A stretch of DNA of 64,000 bases from Paralvinella palmiformis (Eukaryota; Annelida; Polychaeta; Terebellida; Alvinellidae), in assembly GCA_025642065.1 (NCBI GenBank), contig JAODUP010001181.1:32953-96952 (forward strand), in the 5' to 3' direction. Both the position numbers and the translations under genes were made by a program. The notes below the pieces were generated by a model. The model was not told where the DNA came from. It was given only the letters and a program-made list of their open reading frames with translations, and made no database searches. This document shows positions 1-12,700 of this stretch, piece after piece (position 1 is the stretch's first letter; each line of letters begins with the position of its first letter).

Positions 1-2477
1 AACAATATATATGTTTATGGACATAATAGATTTATGGGTAGGCACTTTCATAAACGTCATGACCGAACGTCGCAAAAGAAAACCAATGGCCAACTGACCA
101 CTGCCTGGAAAAGGCACCAAGAGGGGTACTCCCTTTCTCAGTGTTGATATTTTTAGTAATAAATTCCTTGTCCACCTGTGAGGAGATTAAGAAGTTTTGT
201 ACTTGAAGACAAAAAAATACCCGTTATTGGCGTTAACTTCTGAATTAGTCTCCCAGGTTTTATTATTATGATAAATAGTAATTGGCGACATAAATTCATG
301 AGATTTATCTGATTAAAATGTGTATAACTTTCTTTACGTGTCACCTATTGACATCATTTAAACTGTATTTGGTTATAGAAACTGAGCTCTTTATGTTTGT
401 GTAATTTTCTTTATCAAACTACCAAATTTAATTTAATAAAAGTGCCTATTATGGGTGTACAGATTTCTGAAAGTATGTTTTTTTAATGTTTGGCTCTTAG
501 TAATCTGAGCCAGTGCCCTAATATATATATATATATATATGATAAGTGCACTAATCCCTTTTGTATTAATTTTTCTAGTTTTATTATGATTCTTGCACAT
601 TTATCACCAATTATTACTGTGTATCCTTCAGCTATCAAGTCACTGTATTAACTCCAGTTATTCTTGTAAACTAAAATAATTTGCTACAGTTTGCTTTACC
701 AATAGTCAAATAGTCATCGCTATGCCTTTGTGGTTTATCATCCAGTAAGTTTGTTATGGGTGTCAATAATTTATTTTCAGTTTCCAGTCCAAGTCAAGTC
801 AGCCAGCTGTATAACTGGTGTCTGTATGGATTCCATCCGAAGAAGACTGGATGAATCCTGCTCGATTTGTACGCTGCCTTATTTCTGTGTGTGTGTGTGA
901 ATAAATGAGACATTTTCATTCATGGACTGATAATTGTTTTCTTCTCTACATGTTGTGTTTTAAAGAAATTATAATGTATTATTCTTTAATGTTGCAGCCC
1001 CCACTTTGTGGAATAGGTTGTCTCTTGAAGACACCCTTCAATGTCTCTTGAAAACACCTTTCAATGTTACTTTCAAAGATAAATAATAATTATCTTTTAA
1101 ATCTCTTATAGTTATTTTTTACAGACATATTATTTGGGGTATTATTATATTACATATTATTTGTACAGCGCCTTTGAATGGCTCCTGCTAGTAAGGGCGC
1201 TTTATTAAATATACATTATTATTGTTATCATAATAAATGCAACGTTAACTATTTCTCATATATTGCATTGAAACTGTGTGTGTGTGTGCGTGCCTTGTGC
1301 GAGTTCATCTATAATTCATGTGCAGACAACAGTAGCAACATATCATGTACTTGATTTATTTTCAGTTATAAACTGTACATTTAATGTATCCATTAGGTCC
1401 AGCAAAATCAAAAATACAAATTGTTAATCGTACAAAATACTCACACACGAGCCGTACTAATGCATCAATGTCAGCAATCTTATGAGGCTTCAGTCATTAC
1501 ACTATATATTAATTAATAATAGAAAGTCTTCTCTGAAGCAAGCAATGTTTAGAGTTGTAACACTGTGGAATGAAACCAGTTATTGTGCTTTAAAATGAGC
1601 CACAATTAATTAGTACAGCTGTGAAGGCACTTCAAGAATAAGATATGGATATATTGTGGATATTTATTATTGTAATTTCTGTTGCAGACTTGGATGTGCA
1701 GATCACACCAAGAAATTGATCAAACAACTTTGGTAAAAATATGTCACTAATTCAAGAGAAATAAACATGAATTGTTCGAGAAAATTATGAATCGAGTGGT
1801 TCAAATGGTAAAAGGGTAAATTCCCAAGGTGACAAAAAATTCTATACAGTAATAATGGCTAAGTTACTGACACTGGAATTAAATTCCTTAAACAGTAAAG
1901 CACTGTAGACTGTGGATTCAAGTTTCAAGCTGTGAATGTGTTCATTGTATTGAAATAAACTCTTGCACAAGTGTTGGGATGCAGTCATTAAAAGAATAGC
2001 AAGTGCATTGAAGGTTTTATGAGATGGGAAGTTAATTCACTCACAGATTTAACATCGTTATCAAGATGTGTCACATAAAGCAGTTTCTCCATTTTATACA
2101 CACAAACAAATAACCAAACTTAATTTTTTAATACTTTGAATTTTATAGGTTTCCACACACACACACACAGAGACTATATGCAAATAACCAGGACATACTA
2201 TAAACAACATAATCACACGCACACAACGCAGTACTATGAAGTCAACCAATCATAGGTATTGGATACATCCCGATGCAAACAGTGCTGGCATATTTTGCAG
2301 CCGACATGTTGCCCTTATACATATCTGCCTGCCAGCTGCTACAATAATAACAATGGCACAGTAAATCTGGGATAAAATCACACGGGACCAGACAATTCTG
2401 AATAGTCCTCTAATTTAACCACTCAAATTTACAAACAAAACTGCAAACTCTAAAACAGCTTACAGAACCAATACAAA
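1..2477. other. Left flank without recognised gene
   Basis: Downstream of PLPBP. Apart from the LINE tail at 990-1235 and short AT and GT microsatellites (521-540, 887-898, 2155-2168), I see nothing identifiable; part may be PLPBP 3'UTR. Confidence 0.6.
990..1235 (+). mobile_element. LINE 3'-end fragment (family with GGCTCCTGCTAGTAAGG tail)
   Basis: Truncated copy of the retrotransposon seen more fully at 59915-60465. Shares the CCCACTTTGTGGAATAGGTTG segment, the small hairpin AGCGCC...GGCGCT and the AAATATACATTATTATT tail. Confidence 0.75.
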
Positions 2478-2657
2478 TCAGGATTTGTCTTTGATGTTCA
2501 GCTGCTCCAGCTGCTTTTCACAGTTGGTGGATTCCTCTGGAGTGGACAAAGAGGTCAGAGTCTGTTCACCACCAGCAGATGGCATCACCACACCCTTGTA
2601 CTCTCTGGCACCAAAGATGGTGCTTCCAACTCGGACATTGGTGCTGCCAACTTCGAT
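2478..2657 (-). CDS. PLPBP: PLPBP terminal exon
   Basis: Reads [19 protein letters not shown], then a variable hydrophilic tail ending NIKDKS and a stop. Acceptor TTTCCAG. A downstream ATTAAA on the minus strand (about 2126-2131) is one possible poly(A) signal, unproven. Confidence 0.95.
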   Translation of the reverse strand: MEVGSTNVRVGSTIFGAREYKGVVMPSAGGEQTLTSLSTPEESTNCEKQLEQLNIKDKS

Positions 2658-5600
2658 CTGGAAAGTACAATTTTGGCAATACTTTAATGACACTGTTGCA
2701 TTGGCAGAGATGTTCTTCAGCTCCAATCAGCTAAAAATGGACATCTCTATAGAGCTCTAATTCTGTATACATCAAAAGGTTTGGTTTGTAGATGTTTATT
2801 CCAAGTTCCCAGGTTCGAGTCCATGCCTTTGGCCCAGAAAGATTGTTTCAGGTCCTCCATATGAATGGAAAAAATATAGATGTGTGAAAATTGTTAAGAA
2901 TGACTGGTGACTGTTTCCTGGATAATTTCATCATTAATACTAAAATAGATTTTCAGTTCACTTATACAAGTATCACCTGAGAATGAGGATGAATGCCACT
3001 GGATCTGGATCCACTGTCCACAGAATCTCCAAAAGGAGAAAGTCGTCTGGAGGGGATACCCTGATCCAGATCGGCAGGTTTGCTTCACAAAGCTGCCAGC
3101 TAGACAGCCACAGCTTCGTTTCAAGCTAAAATCCAGTTCAAGTCCCAGGGCTATTCTTTCAATTTTGGCAATTACAGCCATTTCATGAGGATGCTTCTGT
3201 AGAAGCTGATGTTGTTTGGGAAAGTTGACATCAGTTGTGGATATAAGGTCAAAATCATGGACGTGTTCTAAAAATCAAACCATCGCAGCTGGATGTATGC
3301 TGCAGTAGGGTCTGATGTACCACTTACAGGAGACTGTTGTCTCTTTTTGGTGATCTCTAAATATGGGGGGGGGGGGAAATCGTCTACCATTCGCTGTACC
3401 AATTGTACAAGAAATACAAACAATCTGTCCCTTTATACAGGACACCTGTGGTAGTACTAGCAGTCACCGTGATCGGAAATAATAGAAAAACTCGAAATGT
3501 AAAGGCTTCATGGAAAGTCCGAGGATTTAAGGAAAACTCAAGGTAGATCACTGGAGGGCACCAACATGAACTATTACATAATAATATAACAATAATATAT
3601 CAAATATTTATGAATGCCAAAGTGTTATCTGGCACTCTACATGTCATTAATATAAATATGTGTGTGTGTGTGTGTGTACTCTCACATACTTTGTAAATTA
3701 TTTAAATAAGGACCATCAGATATTTTAATACAAAAACAATGATATAACCGGATATATTGCCTATTATTCTATGATTAACAGACTATCAAATGAATTATTG
3801 ACAATAAGTTCCAAACACCCATTTGGCTTTAAGGCGTCAAAAAGCCAATGCAACAAATGATAATATTTCACTTACTGCATGTTCGAAGTCATTAGACATC
3901 CCCATGCTGAGCTCGACTGTGTCGGAATCCAACTTCAATCTCTGGCACACGTCATCCTTCACTTGTAATAATTTCTGTTGGTGACGAGATAAAATGAAGA
4001 CTTATATCTGGTGATCATCAAGCACTCTGGCCGTATTATATGGCATGAGCAGGCCAGCGGAAAGAACACCTGATTTATCCATGAAAATAAATAAAGTCAG
4101 CGAAACAAGTTTCACGATATAACAACTCCCATGGAAGGCACCTACATGATGCCTCAGTTTGTGAAACTTTTCAGAAAGTGACGGACAGCGGATGAAACAA
4201 ATCACAAAAGATCACTTTTAGATTAGATCATAATTTCAATTGTCTGCTAACAATAATAATTTTTACATTTTGTTAAATCTACTTTTTGGCGGTCAAGTGA
4301 AAACAATTAAAGCACTGACTTTAATATATTTTACTGGAATAAATTAAAATTTATATTGTTTGCTGATGATACCAATGCTGACAGAATTAAACTAGAGGCT
4401 AATAATGTGCACAACAATGAATTAAAGCAAATGAGTCAATGGTTTAAAGTTAACAAATTATCTCTGAATATCAATAAACCAAATTACAATTGTTTCCATA
4501 ACAAGCCTTATCTGGGTGATTGTAAACTCAAGATTGATGGATTAGAAGTCAGAAGAGTACAAGTTACTAAATTCCTAGGAGTATTGGTAGATGAAAAATT
4601 GTCATGGTCTAATTATATTAATGCTGTTTGTAAAGATGTCTGGAAAAATATTTCCGTTATTGAAAACAACCACTTATACATGTTATACTGCACATTATGA
4701 CTTCCTACTTAAGTTACACATGTGAGATATGGGGAATTACATACAAGTCTCAATTAGATACTTTGATGTTATTACAAAAGAAAGCAATCCATAATATTGC
4801 CAAAGCTAGTTATTTAGATCATATCCATCAATTATTTGTTCAATATAAGTGTTTCGGATATTGCGAAATTAAAAACCTTGATTATAATCTATAAAGACAA
4901 AAATAACATGTTACCTATCAATCTACATATTTTTTTCATAACAATAGAAGATATACATTCATATTGTACCAGGTCTAGTAAAAAAGGAAATATTAATGTA
5001 ACATTTTGTAAGACAAAAAGAAAGTTGTGTCAATAATACTTTATGGATGTTAAATTATGGAACCAATTAGATGCAAATGTTCGCAATGTTAAAACAGTTA
5101 ATATTTTTAAGCACATAATTAAGAATATGTTCATTTCTTTATATGACTGATACCTATGCTGAAGTATGTTTGTAATTTCATTTACTGTTCAAATACAACA
5201 TACAGGATATAATATACACAATAATATGTTATTGCTACAATAATCAATCATTTCATAATTAAATTTATATGGATTTTGTGTTGTTTCATAATAAAAGATA
5301 TAATTATGTCTATTGGCTATTCCACATCTTTTTATTTTTAAATTTGTCATGAATGTTTTTAATGTTATGTTAAGGGGGAGGGATGCATTATATAAGCAAT
5401 GCTTCAAGCGTCCTCCTTTTCAACATTCTATATGTGTTTGCTTTCATTAAAATTATGTATTATGAATGTTGAAATAAACGAATTGAATTGAATTAGTACA
5501 ACTGCGTGAAACAAGTATCATTTACAAACAGTAGTACCTGGAAATCAGGATTTGGTCCATTCCTCAAATCGTAGTCAAACATTCCTATGGTCATGAGGCC

Positions 5601-8600
5601 AACAAATTCTAGATTTGGACAGTTGTTGATGACATGCCGTACGAGGTCAGCAGCCTCCGCTGGAGGGGAGCCATGCTTATCTGAAAGGTTAAAAGTGACA
5701 TCCTGCTCTCATCTGTTTAATCACAAGAATGGCAGAATGCATTCCACAGACACCATCGCCAGTTTGGCTTCTTTAAAGCCAATTTTCCAAAATTTGGCAC
5801 TTAGGAGACTGGTTGGCTTCAATGCATTCGGTGGTTTTTCAGTTGATCAACGAAGACACAATAAACAAATAAAACCAACATAAATCTAAATCGATTATCC
5901 ACGACCAAACATGGACAGCGTAAGACTACAGATTAAACAATAAAATACCAACAAGTCTTTGAAATTAATCCACCGAAGAGGGGGGGGGATGGGGGTCGGT
6001 GTAATAAGGTTATTTGTGCCCAGCCATTCCCCAATTAATGATCTCTTCATACAATTTAACAGCTTTCCCAAATCATGATTTCTACCAAGAAATAAACTCT
6101 AGAAATACGATACAACCAAAAAAAAGGGATCTGACTTCGAGATATGGGATTCTGGCAATGTTTTAAAACCGAAAAAACTTAAACTTAGCTAAATTTTGAT
6201 ATGCCTTCTTCCTCAAAAACGACTGAAAGCGACAAGAACCTGTAACGATTGCAAACTCACTAAATTTGGTGCACACAAATCCATACATGTAAAAGGTGTA
6301 TGCCAAATTTTTCAATGGGATGATCTAGATTTGAAGCTTTTTGTAAAAAGGTTTCTTCGGTTTTGTTTGGCTTTTTTGGTTTTCTATGGTGTTATAATAT
6401 TACTTAAATATGTAATGCTTATAACAGTAAACAAAAATTTCACAATAATAATCACGAACTATACCTGATATCGGGACATAATCCAAATTACTGGAGGGCT
6501 GCCATTACGGCTGCACCCGATCCAGATTCGAAAGCGGGACGGAGAAAAGTCAAATGCACTGATGTCACAGAGTTCACATAGACACCAATTAGTGTTCCCG
6601 GTTCTGCTTGCGCTTTCTTCGAACCAATCGGAATCATCTTCATCTTGTAATGGTTCTTCTGGCTCAAACTGATATGGCTGAATGTCAGTCATGGTGTAAA
6701 TTTAGCGAGATTATAAAATTTCATTCTGGAATTATGTTTGGCTAGAATTTGTTTATATGCTTTTAAATGGTTCAAATTGCTTGGTTCACGTGACGTCAGC
6801 ATTTAGGAGCTTCCGGTCTCAGTCTAGCTTCAAAATTGCAGTGCCCACAGGCCATTAAAAGTTGATTAATCAGCACTTTGAACAGGATTATTTAATATGT
6901 GGGTGATTGTTTTCATAGTTTGACATCATTTATGATATTTGTGAACATAGCTGTATTAGTCTGGAAAGTTTGAAATGAAGGTGAAGTATTCCTTTAAGCC
7001 AGAGCATCTGTGACCTAATTCAATCTTGAGATGGCTACATGTCAAAGCATGTGACACTCAAATAATTTATGAATATTATCTCTTATTCATAACATCTGAG
7101 TGTGAATCATTCCTTCAACTGATTGCATTTCTTCATCTGAAAACGATTCACAATTACAGACTTGTAGGCAATAATTCCATCATAATATTTTGTTTCGTGC
7201 GTCAGATGTACTACTAATACCGTATATCCCGGCCATTAAGCCGAGACTGGGTCAACATTTTGACCCTTATTTTGGGGGGGTCGGCTTAATGGCCGGTGCT
7301 ATTTCAGTGTCAAGAAATCCGAACATCTAGAGAAAAGTCTTCAGTATGTTAGCAGCCGTCTAGATGCTAGTGACCTAGTCTAGATCTAGATGCAAACAAC
7401 ATCATTATTTTGATTTAAATTCATGCAGTCATGGAGTGAAAATAGAAGTGAAACAAGTTGATAATAATTACACATGGTTTTATAATGAAAATCAATATTT
7501 ATATGTAGAATTATATGATTTTTGTAATTAAGGATAAACATTGTTTGACTCAGTAGCGCAATTCACGAAGGCAGCGCCGGTAAAAAGCCAACTCATTTGG
7601 CGGCATAGACATTAGGGTGCCCCTATATACATATTTTGTATGGGCATATTTATATTAATAATGGCATAATTACTGATTAATTTATTTATTTTCAATAAAG
7701 AGTTATAGTTACTAACTGACCTCATATACGGTAATTTACAATTACATTGTCTTAGTTATTGCCGCGTTAGTGACCAAAACGTACCATCAAAGGCTCAGTA
7801 GTAATTGACAATATGTTTAATTATCTTGTCTTCTAAGTCATTGACTTCATATACGGTTCATTAAATGTTTAATCACGCCGTTAATTTAAGTTTGAGGTCC
7901 TACGTATGCGTTAACAGTAAACGATGATTATAATTTGCCTTGATCTATTGACAGTATACAAAACACATTGGTATGAATAACGAATTATGAAAAACATCAC
8001 CTAGGCTGGAAATACTACAGGTAAAAGTTCAGATTTTTAGGTCGGCTTATTGGATGGTAACATCATAAATCATGATGTTTTAGACCTAGGAAAACATCTC
8101 ACAAACACGGGCACGAGTTGAATTCGAACTCACAACCTGTAGATTTGCAATACGGCATTCTAACTACTGCACCATCAGAGTCATTTTCTCAGGTGGGTTT
8201 CAGTAGAAAAAGCCTTTCTAAGAAACGAAATCATGGCGGAGAGGAGTTCTGCTTGTTTCAAGATCCCAAAATGTTTTTCGCGTAAACTAGAAGAAAAAAA
8301 GCTGCTCAATGGCCATTTACTGAGCAGATTATTATCAGAACAGAAGAAAATCCTCAATATGACACAGAAGAGGACAATATTTATACTGTGACCTACATAA
8401 CATAAATAAAGTACGCTAAAAATATCGTAGACTTTATATTGACTAACAAGACAGCTGACATGATGCTACTGCCGCACGAAACAGTCACACACGTCAATTT
8501 GTTTTTTGGACTTACTCTTCTCTCCACTTGTGTTCACCTGTACCATGACCTTTAACCTTTGTTCCGGTTTCTGCAGGTCTAGAGAATGGTTGACTGTCGT

Positions 8601-9674
8601 AGCCAGCTTCTCGCTGTCTATAGTCTCCAACATAAACAGATTGGGTATACCTAAAATGGCAACATGTCTCTGTTAGTTGACTATAGATGATAGTGAGTAG
8701 ACTGATTGTGTGTGTGCGTGTGTTAACAGTGTGTGGAAGTGCACAATTTCAAGAAAATAACCTCTGGAAAATTAATCAGGGACCAAAATAAGTAGTGGCG
8801 CTACATTAACGCACTACATTAATGCAGTATAAATTAGGGTTACCCGCGTTTGATACTTTGTCCACCGTTCACTGTTAAAGATCAACTGAACTCAATCGCA
8901 ACAGCTCATGTAAGCAGATCTGCGAGACTTATTCTGACACAAAGTTACATTACATGCGTAGTGTACATCAAATCGTCTCAGCAATTTGTTCTCGTCATAG
9001 ACCAGTTTAATTCTTGGAATAAGTTGAGTCTGTCCGACAATTCTAACAAGCTGAACTCTCTCCTGGTGCCGAACACAACTCGAAGGCTACTTTGATGTTC
9101 TTCCCCCGGGGAAAGAATGCAGGGAGCATTTATACAGATGTCACCCAGCGACTTACAACTAATTATGCCATACCAAACATTCCCCCCCCCCCAGAAACCG
9201 ACGTTCAATATGCAACGGCATAAATACTGTTAACATTATGAACAGTACTAATAAAAATATTAATAACATTATTGTAAATCTTCTTATTACTATAGTAGGA
9301 TTATTAAATAGATGGTATTACAACATGGACAATTGTTATTGACCACAGCCCAACTAGGTGTGAAGGGTGTTTCATTATTCATTCCTCCTCTTGTACATAA
9401 TACTGGTTTTTGCAGTTATTCTATCCCATGTACATAATAAAGCTGACCACAAAAGAGCAACATTATTCGCTTGACCTGTTTTTTTAAATACACCACGACA
9501 CATACGTACTTATAATTTTGTTGACTTTATTCCTCTGAAGGTGACCAATAAAATGCCATTTTATCTCCTTGCATTTTTCTAACATCTGAAAACATAATAA
9601 AGTCTCTGTCCTTACACTGACCGTACCACCAGCAGAACCAACAAATGGCAAAGTTAATGTATGTGGGTATTTGT

Positions 9675-9712
<38 letters not shown>

Positions 9713-12700
9713 GTTACTTCCAGGACTTAGCTAATGTGAGGTAGCTCCCCTTAAGTTTAAAAAAGGTGGGGTATTGTAATCTAACATGGAAACTTGGCAG
9801 ACACTGATGGCACGAAAACCACTTATGGGGTATGGGCGTATATGTAGAGGAAAATCTGAAAATGATGACATTTGCGGCCTATTTGACACATTTAATGCGT
9901 GATGGGGTTTTATTTGGTGCCCATGGAATTTAGTGTTTTTGTGCCACATGCTAAAATATCTTGGGTATCCCGCAACAAAAAAACTAGTTCTAGATGCCAC
10001 ACTGCACACACATCTATATGCCAATTAACAACACAATCAACCAATATAAAAAATCAGAAGTGGTTCAAACAACTGTGACATTTCACAAATATTTTGTGAC
10101 CAACATCAAACACAAATTGATCAACACTCACCTCATTATCATGCGACTTTTCAACAAGTTCTTGCACCTGAATGAATTGAACAAAATGCAGCCACATTAA
10201 AAACAAAAGCCGCTGAAATGCAGTTTGCTTAACCATTTTCAGATCGATAAATCAGCTTAGGTAACAAGTAGTTATAGATTCACATATACACGAACACACG
10301 TATACAAACCAAGACAGAGATACATACATAGTTTTCTCCAAAATGTCGCTGTCCGCACCCATAAGCTTCTTTGACGAGTGACAACGGCTTAGTCTTACTG
10401 ACTGCAACAAGACGAGTTTCCAATTTCTGCCGATCCTGTTTGGTTGGAACAAAAACAAACCACCAAAATAATTTTTACACACTAAACTGCTACGTGCAGT
10501 ATTCATTACACAGATATTTACACTCACCAGAGTCATCCCACCAGCACAGTAACACTTAATCCGGAATTAACCATCCTCATTTTAAAACACCTGGATCTCT
10601 ATATAGACCTGAGACCAACCCCCATTGTATTAGCCTAACTGCTGTTTGAGGAGAAGTTAGTTTCTTAACTAGCTTTTTTTAATTGCAACACAATTTTGCG
10701 GCATGGAATTATATTACACTACATTCACGAAGCATGATGGCACTAACAAACGCTTTTAGCAACACTTCTCAATGGACATGTAATTAGTCAGGCTGCTTCC
10801 ATTTGGTAAATTGGATTAATTTGGGGATGATCTGACACGTGAAGTCACACCGTTTCTATGCATTTAGGTGTTAATGTTAAGCACACAGTGTTTAGCCAGG
10901 ATTAGCATATACATATAAGGCGAGCATTCACATAGATTCACTATTGATAGTTATCTGATGCTGAATACATACCCAAAACAAAACCCGACTCTGCAACGTT
11001 AACTTTGAGATTACAGTATTATGTATTTTATCACTATTTGTCAACTTGACAATGTCTGGCAGAAACCAGGTGTGTTTGGTTATAGTTTAATGAGATTAAA
11101 GTTGTGGGGAAAGAAATATGTCAGGCGACATGCAAGAAATGTAACCAAGAAATGCCAGGACCTGTCACCAAAATATACAAAATCAAGATTTTTTCCCAAC
11201 CCTGTTTATAGGGAAATATTATATTACTGCTGCCATCAGGCAAGAATGCAAACAAACAGAGCAAAATAAGAAAGATTTTAAAAGATGGATATACACAAAG
11301 ATGGATATACACTTAGATGGATATACACTTAGATAAGTTGTTCATGAAAAAATGTTAAACAAGAATCAATGGTTGAACTTCCTACATTTAGATTACAGGT
11401 ACAACATATAGAATCACATTTTATTATACCTCAACTACATAAGTCATAACAGATATGATCAAACTTCAAATAAAACATAAATCTGCACTATACAGTACAA
11501 CGCCTCGTTGCGGCCATGCCTGAACGACGGTCAGTGCCTTTAATACAGCCAGATTCTATGGTCCCAAACATCGGCCCATTTAACGCAATGCTAATTATGT
11601 TGCCAATAGCGGCCAAGCCTCTAATGCGTATTACGGCCAACACATGAAGTCCCAAATAACGGCCAATCAGCATTTAAAACTGACGCCCATGGCCAATCTC
11701 AATTTTACCAGAATCACATACGATTCTGATATAGTTCAGTCATGGTTTGAACCGAGGTGCTGTGGATAGCTAATGGATGATGAAGGCGACCAGAACTCAG
11801 AAGTCCATATTAAATACACCTTCAAACGTTTGCCAATATCATCTAAATATATGTCATTATATGATTTTGTGCGTCCGACACAGATATCAAACACATAGAT
11901 TGCCGCGTATTAGATCTAATGTTAAAATATCACATATGGTTCAACCTATCCCAAAATTGTGGCTTCTTTTAAAGGGTCACTGTGCAATTAATCAATGAAT
12001 AAGTGGATTCCAGTGATCAAAGCAAATTAATCAATTAGCAGCTTATCAATTTTACTTGTACCTGTCTTCATTTGCTAACACATTAACCGTTAACTGATCC
12101 AACCTGATGATTCAATTAGCAATTACCTATTCACATATCAATTGTCAAATGATCTTCTTGTCCTCAAAGATTTGTTGCAAACCAACAAATATGAGGCCTA
12201 TATCCTATTCTGAGTGCATATGTGTATGAATAGTATGAAAAATATATTAATACAGGGTACCCACAGCACAGGGAAAATCACTTGAAATTTTTCCTTGATG
12301 GAAAAACACGGGGAATTTTAAAATTTGGAAAAATATAGGGAAAACAGAATATTTATACCTTCCTTCCAAATTTAAAGCATTGTGGGTGGATGGAGGCTGT
12401 GTTACTAAAAAGGTTCATTCAACACACAATTTTTGCACCAAATACACAGGGAAATAATTTTCTTAAATGCAAGAAATTTGATTTCTGAAATCCTGTGGGT
12501 ACCCTGTAATATTTTTACTGTGGTTATTACTGTCCCTAGAAGAAACATTCCAACCCTACACTTCAATAGTTTGATCTTAGTATATGTGATACTGCAATTG
12601 ACAAGAAGTACTTTTCTACCAGTCCTGCAATGCTTAATGTTCCTAATAAGGCACTGATCATGTGATCGTGATTGTGGGACTGGTAGAAAGTGATGTGTGA

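Noticed and set aside
5587..5883. 98-codon plus-strand frame
   Set aside because: Shadow of PLPBP exon 6 on the opposite strand.
8105..8190. Genuine tRNA gene
   Set aside because: A B-box is present, but the acceptor and anticodon arms do not pair; it reads as a SINE head. The same holds for 25848, 31405 and 43196.
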